Of a stretch of 64,000 nt of DNA, positions 10,655 through 18,976 are shown in pieces. Each line of letters starts with the position of its first letter. The first letter of the stretch is position 1. Origin of the DNA: Thermus brockianus (GTDB lineage: Bacteria > Deinococcota > Deinococci > Deinococcales > Thermaceae); NCBI RefSeq assembly GCF_001880325.1, contig NZ_CP016312.1, positions 1,426,001-1,490,000 on the forward strand, in the 5' to 3' direction. The notes below the pieces were generated by a model. The model had not been told where the DNA came from. It did not search any database and saw nothing but the letters and a program-made list of their open reading frames with translations. The position numbers were made by a program, and so were the translations under genes.

Positions 10655-11785
10655 TTAGGGGAAGAGGCGGCGGTAGGCTTCCAGGGCGTAGCGGTCCGTC
10701 ATGCCGGCGATGTAGTCGCACACCGCCCGCTCCAGGCCCTCCTCGGAAATCCTGGCCTGCACCTCTTTGGGTAGCGTTTCCGGATAGCGGGTGTAGGCGC
10801 GGAAAAGCCCTTCCAGCGCGGTTTCGGCCTTGAGCCTTTCCCGGAGCACCTCGGGGTGGCGGTAGAAGCGCTCCAGCAAAAACGCCTTGAGCTCCTTAAG
10901 TCCCCGTTCCGCCTCCTCCGTGAGGGCGGCGAGGCGGCTTGGGTGGTGGCGCACCGCTTCGGCGCTTTGCACCTGGGCCGCTTCCAGGCGGGCGTGGGTG
11001 GCCTCAATGGCGGCGGTGATGAAGTAGCCCAGCAGTTGCCGCACCAAGACCCGCCTTTCCAACTCGGGAAGCCTCAGGAGGTCCAGCCCTTCCTCCTGGG
11101 CCAAGGCCTTGAGGAGGGGGACTTCCAAGAGCTCCTCCGGGCGCAGAAGCCCTGCCCTGAGCCCATCGTCCAGGTCGTGGGCGGCGTAGGCGATGGCGTC
11201 GGAGAGGTCCACCACCTGGGCCTCGAGGGTCCCCTGCCCCTGGTAGCTCTCCTTGAAGCCGGGGACATAGGCGGCCTCGTGGGTGGCGATGCCCTCCAGG
11301 ACCTCGTGGGTAAGGTTGAGGCCGCGGAAGCCCGGGTAGCGCACCTCCAGGTGGGTGAGGATGCGCAGGGCCTGGGCGTTGTGCTCAAACCCCCCATGCG
11401 CCTTCATGAGCTCGTGCAGGACCTTTTCCCCCGTGTGGCCGAAGGGGGGGTGGCCCAGGTCGTGGGAGAGGGCGATGGCCTCGGTGAGGTCCTCGTTGAG
11501 GCCGAGGGCCCGGGCGATGGAGCGGGATACCTGGGCCACCTCCAGGGTGTGGGTGAGGCGGGTGCGGTAGTAGTCCCCCGCCCATCCCGGGAGCACCTGG
11601 GTCTTGTACTCCAGGCGGCGGAAGGCGGTGGTGTGGAGGATGCGGTCCCGGTCCTTCTGGTAGGGGGTGCGGAAGGGGGACTCAGGCTCCGGGTGCATGC
11701 GCCCCCGGGTGTCCTTGGCTTTCTGGGCGTAGGGGGCGAGGCGGCTGGCCTCCAGTTCCAGAAGGGTTTCCCGAGGGAACAGCAT
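10655..11785 (-). CDS. dgt: deoxynucleoside triphosphate triphosphohydrolase (dGTPase family)
   Basis: HD-superfamily metal enzyme that cleaves dNTPs to nucleoside and tripolyphosphate, controlling dNTP pools. 376 residues with the family start RTPYQKDRDRILHTTAFRRLEYKTQVL, metal ligands in RLTHTLEVAQ (His 79), ALSHDLGHPPFGHTGE (His 108, Asp 109) and a later VVDLSDAIAYAAHDLDDG. T. thermophilus has a studied homologue of this type that is activated by mixed dNTPs. The ATG directly abuts the fabF stop codon (TAG ATG), so it is translated as the last gene of the fab operon. Confidence 0.93.
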   Translation of the reverse strand: MLFPRETLLELEASRLAPYAQKAKDTRGRMHPEPESPFRTPYQKDRDRILHTTAFRRLEYKTQVLPGWAGDYYRTRLTHTLEVAQVSRSIARALGLNEDLTEAIALSHDLGHPPFGHTGEKVLHELMKAHGGFEHNAQALRILTHLEVRYPGFRGLNLTHEVLEGIATHEAAYVPGFKESYQGQGTLEAQVVDLSDAIAYAAHDLDDGLRAGLLRPEELLEVPLLKALAQEEGLDLLRLPELERRVLVRQLLGYFITAAIEATHARLEAAQVQSAEAVRHHPSRLAALTEEAERGLKELKAFLLERFYRHPEVLRERLKAETALEGLFRAYTRYPETLPKEVQARISEEGLERAVCDYIAGMTDRYALEAYRRLFP

Positions 11786-13011
11786 CTAGACCCGCTTGAA
11801 GAGGAGGACGGCGTTGTGGCCGCCGAAGGCGAAGGAGTTGGAAAGGGCGTAGTCCACCCTGGCCTCCCGGGGTTCGGGCACGAAGTCCAGGTCCAGCTCG
11901 GGGTCGGGGTCCTCCAGGTTAAGGGTGGGGGGATGACCCCGTGGTGGAGGGCCTGCACCGTGGCGATGGCCTCCACCGCCCCCGCCGCCCCCAGGAGGTG
12001 GCCGATCATGCTCTTGGTGCTGGAGACCATGAGCCGCTTGGCGTGTTCCCCGAAGACCTGCTTGATGGCCAGGACCTCGGCCCTGTCCCCCACGGGGGTG
12101 GAGGTGCCGTGGGCGTTGATGTAGCCCACGGCCTCCGGGGGCACTTTGCCGTCCTCCAGGGCCCGGCGCATGGCCAGGGCGGCCCCCTTCCCTTCGGGGT
12201 GGGGCTCGGTGATGTGGTGGGCGTCGGCGCTCCGGCCAAAGCCCACGATCTCGGCGTAGACCTTAGCCCCCCGCTTCTTGGCGTGCTCGTACTCCTCCAG
12301 GACCAATATCCCCGCCCCCTCCCCCATGACGAAGCCGTCCCGGCTTAGGGTGAAGGGGCGGCTCGCTTTCTCGGGCTCCTCGTTCCGGGTGGAAAGGGCC
12401 CGCATCACGGCGAAGGCCCCGATGGCCATGGGGGTGATGGCGGCCTCCGTGCCCCCGGCCAGGACCACGTCCGCCTCCCCCCACTGGATCATGCGGTAGG
12501 CCTGGCCGATGGCGTCCGAGCCCGTGGCGCAGGCGGTGACGGCGGTGGTGGAGGGCCCCATGAAGCCGTAGCGCATGGCGATGTGGGCCGAGGCCATGTT
12601 GGCGATCATCATGGGGATGAAGAAGGGGCTGATGCGGTTGGGACCCCTTTCCAGGAAGACCTTGCTCTGCGCCTCCCAGGTTTCCATGCCCCCGATGCCG
12701 GTGCCCACCAGGGTGCCCACCCGTTCGGGGTCCAGGGCACCCGGTTCCAGCCCGGCATCTTGGAGGGCCAGCTCGGCGGCGATGAGGGCGTACTGGGCGA
12801 AGCGGTCCAGGCGCTTGATTTCCTTCTTGTCCAGGTAGGCCTCGGGGTCCACGTCCACCTCGGCGGCGATGCGCACGGGAAGCGCCGAGGCGTCAAAGCG
12901 GGTGATGGGGCGGACCCCGCTCTTGCCCTCCAGTTGGGCCTTGTGGAAGGCCTCCTGCCCCACCCCGATGGGGGTGAGGGCGCCGAGGCCGGTGACCACC
13001 ACGCGTCGCAT
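11786..13011 (-). CDS. fabF: beta-ketoacyl-ACP synthase II, one-base frameshift near the 3' end as read
   Basis: Condensing enzyme that elongates acyl-ACP with malonyl-ACP. Thiolase fold with the active-site Cys 161 in TACATGSDA and the two histidines in INAHGTSTP and [13 protein letters not shown]. The frame is normal up to HHGVIPP (about residue 357), then one base is missing in the run of six G at 11929-11934 (plus strand); adding a G restores [15 protein letters not shown] and [21 protein letters not shown] and a TAG stop at 11786-11788, giving the usual 408 residues. Without that the frame runs into dgt as nonsense. The gene is essential, so a sequence error is far more likely than a real mutation. 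A TATACT -10 six bases upstream of the ATG indicates a leaderless internal promoter. Confidence 0.92.
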
Positions 13012-13017
13012 GGGGGT

Positions 13018-13023
13018 AGTATA
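13018..13023 (-). promoter_or_regulatory. -10 element of fabF
   Basis: Minus-strand TATACT separated from the fabF ATG by six bases, within the 78-bp gap after acpP. Lets fabF-dgt be transcribed separately from the upstream fab genes. Confidence 0.5.
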
Positions 13024-13089
13024 CCCCGTGGCCTTCCCAAAAGGCCGGGGAGCGGGGAAGCACCCCGCTCCCGGAGGCACGGATGGGTA

Positions 13090-13332
13090 CTAACCCAGCT
13101 TGGCCTTGATGTACTCCACGGCGTCCTTCACGGTGCGGATCTTCTCGGCCTCCTCGTCGGAGATTTCCAGGCCGAACTCGTCCTCCAGGCCCATGATGAG
13201 CTCCACGGTGTCCAGGGAGTCCGCCCCCAGGTCCTCAATGAAGCGGGCCTCGAGGGTCACCTTCTCCGCCTCCACCTGGAGCTTGTCCGCGATAACCGCC
13301 TTGACCTTTTCAAAGATTTCCTGCTCCGTCAT
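13090..13332 (-). CDS. acpP: acyl carrier protein
   Basis: 80-residue acidic four-helix protein that carries growing acyl chains on a 4'-phosphopantetheine arm. The attachment site is Ser 39 in the classic [10 protein letters not shown] motif. The frame extends upstream, but the ATG at 13332 gives the family N-terminus ([14 protein letters not shown]) and has a GGGAGGT Shine-Dalgarno at the right distance. Lies 27 nt after fabG and 78 nt before fabF. Confidence 0.97.
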   Translation of the reverse strand: MTEQEIFEKVKAVIADKLQVEAEKVTLEARFIEDLGADSLDTVELIMGLEDEFGLEISDEEAEKIRTVKDAVEYIKAKLG

Positions 13333-13359
13333 GGAAACCTCCCTGGGGGATTTTACCAC

Positions 13360-14097
13360 CTAGTGGGGGGTAAGCCCCCCGTCCACGCAAAGGGTCTGGC
13401 CGGTGATGTACCCCGCCCTTTCCGAAACCAAAAAGGCCACCGCCTCGGCCACGTCCTCGGGGCGGCCGAAGCGGCCGGCGGGGATCTGCTTGAGGTAGGC
13501 TTCCCGCACCTCGGGGGGTAGCTTCTCCGTCATCTCCGTCTCAATGAACCCCGGGGCCACGGCGTTCACCGTGATGCCCCGGGCGGCGTACTCCTTGGCC
13601 ACGGCCCGGGTGAAGCCGATGAGCCCCGCCTTGGAGGCCACGTAGTTGGCCTGCCCCGGGTTGCCGAGAATCCCCACCACGCTGGTGATGTTCACGATGC
13701 GCCCAAAGCGGGCCTTCATCATGAGCTTGATGGCCTCGCGGGTGGTGCGGAAGACGGCGGAGAGGTTGGCTTCCAAGACCGCCTCCCAGTCCTCGTCCTT
13801 CATGCGCACGAGGAGGGTGTCCCGGGTGATGCCGGCGTTGTTCACCAGGGTGTCTAGCCCGCCCAAAACCTCCGCCGCCTGGTGCACCAAGGCGCTTGCC
13901 GCCTCCGCCTCCAAGAGGTTCGCCCCCAGGATGCCCACCAAGGGGCTTCCTAGGCGGCGGGCTTCCTCCGCCACTTCCTCCGCCTTTTCCCGGTTTTGGC
14001 CGTAGTGGATGGCCAGGGCAAAGCCCTCCTGGGCCAGGCGGAGGGCGATGGCCCGGCCGATGCCCCGGCTCGCTCCGGTAATGAGCGCCTTACGCAT
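13360..14097 (-). CDS. fabG: 3-oxoacyl-ACP reductase
   Basis: NADPH-dependent short-chain dehydrogenase that reduces the beta-keto group in each elongation cycle. 245 residues with the cofactor motif TGASRGIGRAIA (8-19), NNAGITRD, and the catalytic triad Ser 139, Tyr 152, Lys 156 (SSVVG-like region and YVASK). The C-terminus GYITGQTLCVDGG is typical. Its ATG overlaps the end of fabD by 8 nt. Confidence 0.96.
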   Translation of the reverse strand: MRKALITGASRGIGRAIALRLAQEGFALAIHYGQNREKAEEVAEEARRLGSPLVGILGANLLEAEAASALVHQAAEVLGGLDTLVNNAGITRDTLLVRMKDEDWEAVLEANLSAVFRTTREAIKLMMKARFGRIVNITSVVGILGNPGQANYVASKAGLIGFTRAVAKEYAARGITVNAVAPGFIETEMTEKLPPEVREAYLKQIPAGRFGRPEDVAEAVAFLVSERAGYITGQTLCVDGGLTPH

Positions 14098-15007
14098 CCT
14101 GCACCTCCAACGCCTTTTGCAAGGTTTCTGGGTCGGTGACGGAAAGGGCTTCCGCCCCTTCCAGGGTGCGGCCCACGAGCCCTTTCAGCACCTCCCCGCT
14201 CCCGAACTCCAAAAAGCGGCGCACCCCCCGCCTTTCCATATCCTTTAGGATCTCCACCCAGCGCACGGGGGCGGTGATCTGCTGAAGGAGGAGCGCCCTA
14301 ATGGCCTCGGGGTCCTCCACCGGCTGGGCGGTGACGTTGGAGTAGACGGGGAAAAGGGGCTTCCGGAAGGGAACCCCTTCCAGCTCCTGGGCGAGCCTTT
14401 CCTGGGCGGGGGCCATGAGGGAGGAGTGGAAGGGGGCGGAAACGGGCAGGAAGACCACCCGGGCCCGCTTGGCCTTAAGCCTTTCCGCCGCCATCTCCAC
14501 CGCCTCTTTTCGCCCGGAGATGACCGTCTGCTCGGGGGCGTTGAGGTTGGCGATCTCCACCCCTTCCAGGCCTTCCAAGGCGGCCCTAATCTCCTCCAGG
14601 GGGAGCTTGAGGATGGCGGCCATGGCCCCCTGGCCCGGGGGCACCGCCTCCTGCATGTACCGCCCCCGGAGGCGCACAAGCCTTAGGGCGTCCTCTAGCT
14701 CCAGGGTGCCGGCGGCCACGTGGGCCGTCCACTCCCCCAAGGAGTGCCCGGCGGCCAGGGCGGGGGGCTTGCCCCCTTGGCCCAGGTAGGCCCGGTAGGC
14801 GGCGTAGCCCACGGCGAGGAGGGCGGGTTGCTGGTTTTCCGTGAGGGTGAGGGCTTCTTCAGGGCCTTCCCACATGAGGGAGAGGAGGCCCGGCAGGACC
14901 GCCTCGGCCCGGTCCAGGACCTCCCGGGCCTCGAGGAAGGCCTCGTAGAGGGCCCTTCCCATGCCCACCCTCTGCGAGCCCTGCCCCGGGAAGAGGGCCG
15001 CCCACAT
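14090..15007 (-). CDS. fabD: malonyl-CoA:ACP transacylase
   Basis: Loads malonate from CoA onto ACP. The frame is open far upstream, but the ATG at 15007 gives the family start (WAALFPGQGSQRVGMG) and overlaps the fabH stop by one base (TGATG), a typical coupled junction. Catalytic Ser 89 lies in AAGHSLGEW and His 193 in SAPFHSSLM; the QQP and GRYMQEAVP segments also match. About 305 residues. Confidence 0.96.
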   Translation of the reverse strand: MWAALFPGQGSQRVGMGRALYEAFLEAREVLDRAEAVLPGLLSLMWEGPEEALTLTENQQPALLAVGYAAYRAYLGQGGKPPALAAGHSLGEWTAHVAAGTLELEDALRLVRLRGRYMQEAVPPGQGAMAAILKLPLEEIRAALEGLEGVEIANLNAPEQTVISGRKEAVEMAAERLKAKRARVVFLPVSAPFHSSLMAPAQERLAQELEGVPFRKPLFPVYSNVTAQPVEDPEAIRALLLQQITAPVRWVEILKDMERRGVRRFLEFGSGEVLKGLVGRTLEGAEALSVTDPETLQKALEVQDA

Positions 15008-15975
15008 CAGGCACCCCCCCAGGTGAGGACCGCCGCCGCCCAGGTGAGCCCGGCCCCGAAGGAAACCAGGAGCACGTGGTCCCCCTCCCGGATGCGCCCG
15101 GCGTCCACCGCCTCCTTGAGGGCCAGGGGGATGGAGGCGGTGGAGGTGTTCCCGTAGCGGTCCACGTTCACCACCACCCGCTCCCAAGGGAGGCCAAGCC
15201 GCTCCCGGGCGGCATCAATGATGCGGAGGTTGGCCTGGTGGGGTACGAAGGCCTTGATGTCCTCGGGGGTGAGGCCGGCCTTTTCTATGGCCTCGAGGGT
15301 GGCCGTGTTCATCACCCGCACGGCGAACTTGAAGACCTCCCGCCCGTTCATGTAAAGGCGGTTTCGCATGGAGGTGCCGTCGGGTAGCCTCGGGGCCACG
15401 CAGGCGTGGTAGAGCTCCTTGGCCCCAGCGCCGTCCGCCCCCAGGACGAAGGACTTGAAGCCAAAGCCCTCCCGGACCTTCCCCACCACCGCCGCTCCCC
15501 CGGCGTCCCCGAAGAGAACGGCGGTGGCCCGGTCGTTCCAGTCCAGGATTTTGGAGAGGGCCTCGGCCCCCACCACCAGCACCTTGCGGGCGAGGCCTGC
15601 CTCCACCAGGGCGTGGGCTTGGGCCAGGCCATAGACCCACCCCGGGCAGCCCGCAAGGAGGTCGTAGGCGAAGGCCTGGAGGCCGAAGCGGGCTTGGACC
15701 AGGGCGGCGGTATCGGGGAAGAGGGCGTCCGGGGTGTTGGTGGCCACGATGACCCCGTCCACCCCTTCCAGGGCCCCCGGGTGGCGGGCCAGGAGGTCCT
15801 CCACCGCCTTAAAGGCCAGGTCCGAGGTGTACTCGTCCTCCGCGGCGATGCGCCGTTCCCGGATGCCCGTGCGGGTCACGATCCATTCGTCCGAGGTGTC
15901 CAGGTAGGCCTCAAACTCCTCGTTTTTCATGACCCTTTGGGGCGCATAGGCCCCCAGGGCCAGGATGCCGCTCAT
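15007..15975 (-). CDS. fabH: beta-ketoacyl-ACP synthase III
   Basis: Initiates fatty-acid synthesis by condensing an acyl-CoA primer with malonyl-ACP; in Thermus this step would use branched primers, since its lipids are iso/anteiso (family knowledge). 322 residues, catalytic triad Cys 110 (LAGCPGWVYGL), His 246 (FVPHQAN) and Asn 276 (RYGNTSTASIP). The ATG has a GGAGGT upstream. plsX, which often sits between rpmF and fabH in other bacteria, is absent here. Confidence 0.96.
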   Translation of the reverse strand: MSGILALGAYAPQRVMKNEEFEAYLDTSDEWIVTRTGIRERRIAAEDEYTSDLAFKAVEDLLARHPGALEGVDGVIVATNTPDALFPDTAALVQARFGLQAFAYDLLAGCPGWVYGLAQAHALVEAGLARKVLVVGAEALSKILDWNDRATAVLFGDAGGAAVVGKVREGFGFKSFVLGADGAGAKELYHACVAPRLPDGTSMRNRLYMNGREVFKFAVRVMNTATLEAIEKAGLTPEDIKAFVPHQANLRIIDAARERLGLPWERVVVNVDRYGNTSTASIPLALKEAVDAGRIREGDHVLLVSFGAGLTWAAAVLTWGGA

Positions 15976-15999
15976 GCCCGACCTCCCGTCATGGGCTTT

Positions 16000-16028
16000 A
16001 CTATACTCGCGCCCATGAAAAAAGTTGA
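16000..16028 (-). promoter_or_regulatory. promoter of the fabHDG-acpP operon
   Basis: Minus-strand TATAGT (16000-16005) preceded by a weak TCAACT (16023-16028) at 17-nt spacing, followed by a GGAGGT ribosome site and the fabH ATG. It partly overlaps the T-tract of the rpmF terminator, so transcription units are separated cleanly here. Confidence 0.5.
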
Positions 16029-16047
16029 GGCCCCGGAGAGCCGGGGC
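16018..16047 (-). terminator. intrinsic terminator after rpmF
   Basis: GCCCCGG and CCGGGGC arms (7 bp, loop of 4) at 16030-16047 followed on the minus strand by CTCAAC and six T. Ends the yceD-rpmF transcript. Confidence 0.7.
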
Positions 16048-16065
16048 TTGGGGATTGAACGGGGT

Positions 16066-16247
16066 CTAAACCTCTAGGACCTTGCGCCCGTCGTAGTAGC
16101 CGCACTCCGGGCAAACGGTGTGCGGGGGCTTCATCGCCTTGCACTCGGGGCAGGGAACCAGGGTCGGGGGGTTAGGGCGTGGTGGCTCCGACGCGCGTCC
16201 CGCCGGGCCTTGGAGGTTTTCTTCTTGGGTACCGGGTGCTTCGCCAT
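16066..16247 (-). CDS. rpmF: 50S ribosomal protein L32, one-base frameshift as read
   Basis: Translating the minus strand from the ATG at 16247 gives MAKHPVPKKKTSKARRDARR and then SHHALTP, after which one base is missing in a run of six C (plus-strand GGGGGG at 16166-16171). Adding it restores PPTLVPCPECKAMKPPHTV, then CPECGYYDGRKVLEV and a TAG at 16066, i.e. a normal 60-residue L32 with two CPEC zinc-binding pairs. A broken rpmF would be very harmful, so this is taken as an error of the sequence. Follows yceD as in most bacteria and has its own TATACT promoter. Confidence 0.88.
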
Positions 16248-16261
16248 CTCCAATCCTCCGT

Positions 16262-16298
16262 GGGGGGCCTTGGCCCCCGCTAAACCCCTGGTAGTATA
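16262..16298 (-). promoter_or_regulatory. rpmF promoter and 5' UTR hairpin
   Basis: A minus-strand TATACT lies at 16293-16298. Between it and the rpmF Shine-Dalgarno (GGAGG) a GGGGGCC/GGCCCCC hairpin (about 16263-16279) can form; there is no T-tract, so it may be an mRNA 5' structure rather than a terminator. Confidence 0.45.
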
Positions 16299-16307
16299 GC
16301 AGACCCG

Positions 16308-16844
16308 CTAGAGTTCGGGAAGGAGGTCCTTAAGCCCCGTGAAGGGGTGGGAGAGCCCCACCTCGTGGCCGCAGTCCACCAGGTTGCGGTCGGCCCCGCA
16401 CACCGGGCAAAGCCCCTTGCACCCCTCCTCGCACAGCACGGTGTAGGGCATCTCCGTGACGAAGGCCTCCGTGAGGAAGGGGAGGAGGTCCAGGTCGGGA
16501 AGGCCGAAGGTGTAGTACTCCTCCTCTTCCTCCTCGTGGAAGACCACCTCCTTTAGGCCCTCTTGGTAGCGAAGGAGGTGCTGGAAGTGGGCGTGGATGT
16601 GGGTGGGGGTGGGCTTGAGGCAACGGCGGCACTCCATGAGGACCACCCCTTCCACCTCGCCGGAAAGCCAGTACTCTTGGCCGCCCACGGCGGACACCGC
16701 CACCTTCCAGTTGGCCTCGCCCTGCAAGGGGAAGTGCTCCTCGCCCACATGGAAGGCCTCCCGCACCACGCCTGCGGCCCGGGCGGTGCCTCCTTCCTTC
16801 AAAAGGCGGGCTAGGTTAATGCTGGTCACCTCGCGCTGTTCCAT
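16308..16844 (-). CDS. yceD: YceD/DUF177 family protein
   Basis: 178 residues. The family signature is visible: ECRRCLKPT in the middle and a C-terminal CKGLCPVCGADRNL...CGH segment, a likely metal-binding cluster. YceD proteins almost always precede rpmF and are linked to 23S rRNA/ribosome assembly, which fits the order here. An acidic run EEEEEEYY sits around residue 107. The ATG is 7 nt after a TATACT -10 hexamer, without a Shine-Dalgarno. Confidence 0.85.
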   Translation of the reverse strand: MEQREVTSINLARLLKEGGTARAAGVVREAFHVGEEHFPLQGEANWKVAVSAVGGQEYWLSGEVEGVVLMECRRCLKPTPTHIHAHFQHLLRYQEGLKEVVFHEEEEEEYYTFGLPDLDLLPFLTEAFVTEMPYTVLCEEGCKGLCPVCGADRNLVDCGHEVGLSHPFTGLKDLLPEL

Positions 16845-16851
16845 CCTTACA

Positions 16852-16880
16852 AGTATAGCGCCTTTAGGGCGGATTTCCTA
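16852..16880 (-). promoter_or_regulatory. leaderless promoter of yceD
   Basis: Minus-strand TATACT at 16852-16857 with a weak TAGGAA 17 nt upstream; the ATG follows after seven bases. Confidence 0.5.
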
Positions 16881-17255
16881 GCCTGACGGGCCAGGGGCTA
16901 CCCGCGGCGATGGTCACTTGACACGATGGAAAGGGCGCGCCTTTCGCTTTCACATGGTATAGCGAGCCCTTGAAGGGCCCTCGTCCGTCTTTTTTGGACC
17001 GCGTCAAGCGTTACGGTGAAGTGCTAGAATGGGGGTACCGGCACCCGCCGGAGGGCATCTTGACAAACGGTTTTCCCCTTGCGCAAGGGCTTTATGCGCT
17101 TTGGCCCTCTCATCGCCCGTTCCCCATGCGCCTGCCTAACAGCATAAACCCCCAAAAATGGCCCTTATACGGCGTGTGCATATTCCAGACTTCATCTTTC
17201 TCAGAAAACCCCCTCCGGAGCATGCCCTCCAGGACGCTATTCCTAAGGGGTTGCC
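16881..17255 (+). other. non-coding region upstream of the CRISPR array (candidate leader)
   Basis: About 375 bp with no credible gene. It is less GC-rich than its surroundings, especially just before the first repeat, where A/T-rich pieces such as CCCAAAAATGG, TGCATATTCC and TTTCTCAGAAAA occur. Since the degenerate repeat is at the other end and the crRNA tag orientation is rightward, this side should hold the leader and promoter. Single elements can be seen (TTGACA at 17060-17065; TAGAAT at 17025-17030) but no pair with normal spacing. Confidence 0.5.
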
Positions 17256-17975
17256 GTTGCAAGAGATGCTTCCCCGTAAGGGGATTGCGACAAGCTAGGA
17301 AGGTTCTGGAGTCTAGGAACGCCAAGAACTCCACTAGTTGCAAGAGATGCTTCCCCGTAAGGGGATTGCGACACCATCTCGTTGTAGGTGGCGAAGACAA
17401 CCTCTGTGTTGCAAGAGATGCTTCCCCGTAAGGGGATTGCGACTGTTTGATTAGGGCGACCTCTTCCCGCATTTGTGTTTGGTTGCAAGAGATGCTTCCC
17501 CGTAAGGGGATTGCGACAAGATTTTTCTAGAGGCGTAGGAGTAAATGAAAGCCAGGTTGCAAGAGATGCTTCCCCGTAAGGGGATTGCGACTCCGCGATC
17601 CCCCACGCCTCAGTCATGATCTCCTGCGCCTTGTGGTTGCAAGAGATGCTTCCCCGTAAGGGGATTGCGACTGGCGGGCACGGATGATGTGCACGCCCTT
17701 GAAGACGGGCATCAGGTTGCAAGAGATGCTTCCCCGTAAGGGGATTGCGACACTTCGGAGGACGCCCTTACCACGCGCCCGTTCGCCCCGAGTTGCAAGA
17801 GATGCTTCCCCGTAAGGGGATTGCGACAGGTAGGGCACCCCGTACCCACCCCATACCTCCTGATAAGTTGCAAGAGATGCTTCCCCGTAAGGGGATTGCG
17901 ACTGTCCTCCCAGGGTAAAGGGTGTCTACCTAGCCGATAACCGGTTACAAGAGATGCTTCCCCGTAAGGGGATTG
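17256..17975 (+). CRISPR. CRISPR array, 10 repeats and 9 spacers, no cas genes nearby
   Basis: Repeat of 36 nt, starting GTTGCAAGAGATGCTT and ending CCCCGTAAGGGGATTGCGAC, with an internal CCCC/GGGG stem. Repeat starts: 17256, 17337, 17408, 17482, 17556, 17636, 17716, 17792, 17867 and a degenerate last copy at 17944 (GTTACAA..., ending ATTGACG). The first nine are identical. Spacers are 45, 35, 38, 38, 44, 44, 40, 39 and 41 nt. The last eight repeat bases ATTGCGAC equal the 5' tag of T. thermophilus type III crRNAs, so transcription is rightward and the degenerate repeat is the leader-distal, oldest end. The wide spacer-length range also fits a type III-associated array. cas genes must act in trans from elsewhere in the genome. 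Confidence 0.97.
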
Positions 17976-18096
17976 ACGCTGTCTTGCCCTGCCCCCAGGC
18001 CCCTCGTGCCGCTTTGGGTGGCCCCGTGCGGGTCTGGGGCGGGGTGGTTTGGGCTTGCGGGCATAAACTTCCCGGGCAACGCATAGGGCTTTCTGC

Positions 18097-18102
18097 TACC
18101 AT
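18097..18102 (+). promoter_or_regulatory. -10 element of the arginase-family gene
   Basis: TACCAT ends 7 nt before the ATG at 18110, with no Shine-Dalgarno; used to choose that ATG over an in-frame ATG at 18101 that lies inside the hexamer. Confidence 0.4.
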
Positions 18103-18109
18103 GCCCCCC

Positions 18110-18976
18110 ATGGAACGGGTAGCGGTGGTTGGGGTGCCCATGGACCTGGGGGCGGGAAGGCGCGGGGTGGACATGGGGCCTTCCGCCCTGCGCTACGCCC
18201 GGCTTTTGGAGGAACTGGAAGCCTTGGGCTACCTGGTGGAGGACTTAGGGGACGTGCGGGTGCCCGTGGCGGAAACCCTTAGGGGGCGCAAGGGGCCCTA
18301 CCTGGAGGAGATCCGCCAGGCGGCCCTGGACCTAAAGGAGAGGCTTCGCGCCTTGCCCGAAGGGGTTTTCCCCATCGTCCTTGGGGGGGACCACTCCCTT
18401 TCCATGGGCTCGGTTTCCGGCGTGGCCAAGGGGCGGCTTGGGGTTATCTGGGTGGACGCCCACGCCGACTTCAACACCCCGGAGACGAGCCCTTCCGGGA
18501 ACATCCACGGCATGCCCCTGGCGGTGCTCTCCGGGCTAGGCTACACCCGGCTCACGGAGGTTTTCCAGGCGGTGGACCCCAGGGACGTGGTCCTCATCGG
18601 GGTGCGGAGCCTGGACCCCGGGGAGAGGCGGCTTCTGCGGGAGATGGGGGTCAGGGTCTACACCATGCACGAGGTGGACCGCCTGGGCATCGCCCGCATT
18701 GCCGAGGAGGCCTTGGCCTACCTGGACGGCCTACCCCTGCACGTTTCCCTGGATGCGGACGTCCTGGACCCCACCCTGGCCCCCGGGGTGGGCACCCCGG
18801 TGCCGGGAGGGCTTACCTACCGGGAGGCCCACCTCCTCATGGAAATCCTCGCCCAGACCGGGCGGGTGCGAAGCCTGGACCTGGTGGAGGTGAACCCCAT
18901 CCTGGACGAGCGGAACCGCACGGCGGAGATGATGGTGGGCCTGGCTTTGAGCCTTTTGGGCAAGCGCATCCTCTAG
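18110..18976 (+). CDS. rocF: arginase-family ureohydrolase (probable arginase)
   Basis: Binuclear manganese enzyme hydrolysing arginine to ornithine and urea. 288 residues with all metal-ligand motifs: GGDHS (His 95), DAHAD (Asp 116, His 118, Asp 120) and SLDADVLDP (Asp 215, Asp 217). The N-terminal GVPMDLGAGRRGVDMGPSALR and the GNIHGMPLAVLSG loop favour arginase over agmatinase or formimidoylglutamase. The frame is open upstream into the CRISPR array, but the family N-terminus begins at 18110. Its stop overlaps that of the next, convergent gene. Confidence 0.88.
   Translation: MERVAVVGVPMDLGAGRRGVDMGPSALRYARLLEELEALGYLVEDLGDVRVPVAETLRGRKGPYLEEIRQAALDLKERLRALPEGVFPIVLGGDHSLSMGSVSGVAKGRLGVIWVDAHADFNTPETSPSGNIHGMPLAVLSGLGYTRLTEVFQAVDPRDVVLIGVRSLDPGERRLLREMGVRVYTMHEVDRLGIARIAEEALAYLDGLPLHVSLDADVLDPTLAPGVGTPVPGGLTYREAHLLMEILAQTGRVRSLDLVEVNPILDERNRTAEMMVGLALSLLGKRIL

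Noticed and set aside
11404-13080. A 558-residue FabF variant running into dgt
   Set aside because: The tail is a shadow of the correct frame after a missing G; the true C-terminal sequence is present one frame over and ends exactly at the dgt start.
16918-16963. TTGACA plus TATAGC as a promoter for the CRISPR array
   Set aside because: The spacing is 34 nt, far from the 16-18 nt needed.
17110-17838. Long minus-strand open frames across the CRISPR array
   Set aside because: They arise because the repeat is stop-free in those frames; the translation is the same 12-residue block repeated with spacer sequence between.
17292-17943. Self-targeting of the prophage by the neighbouring CRISPR spacers
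   Set aside because: By-eye comparison of several spacers and their translations with the prophage found no match; an exact search is needed but nothing supports it now.
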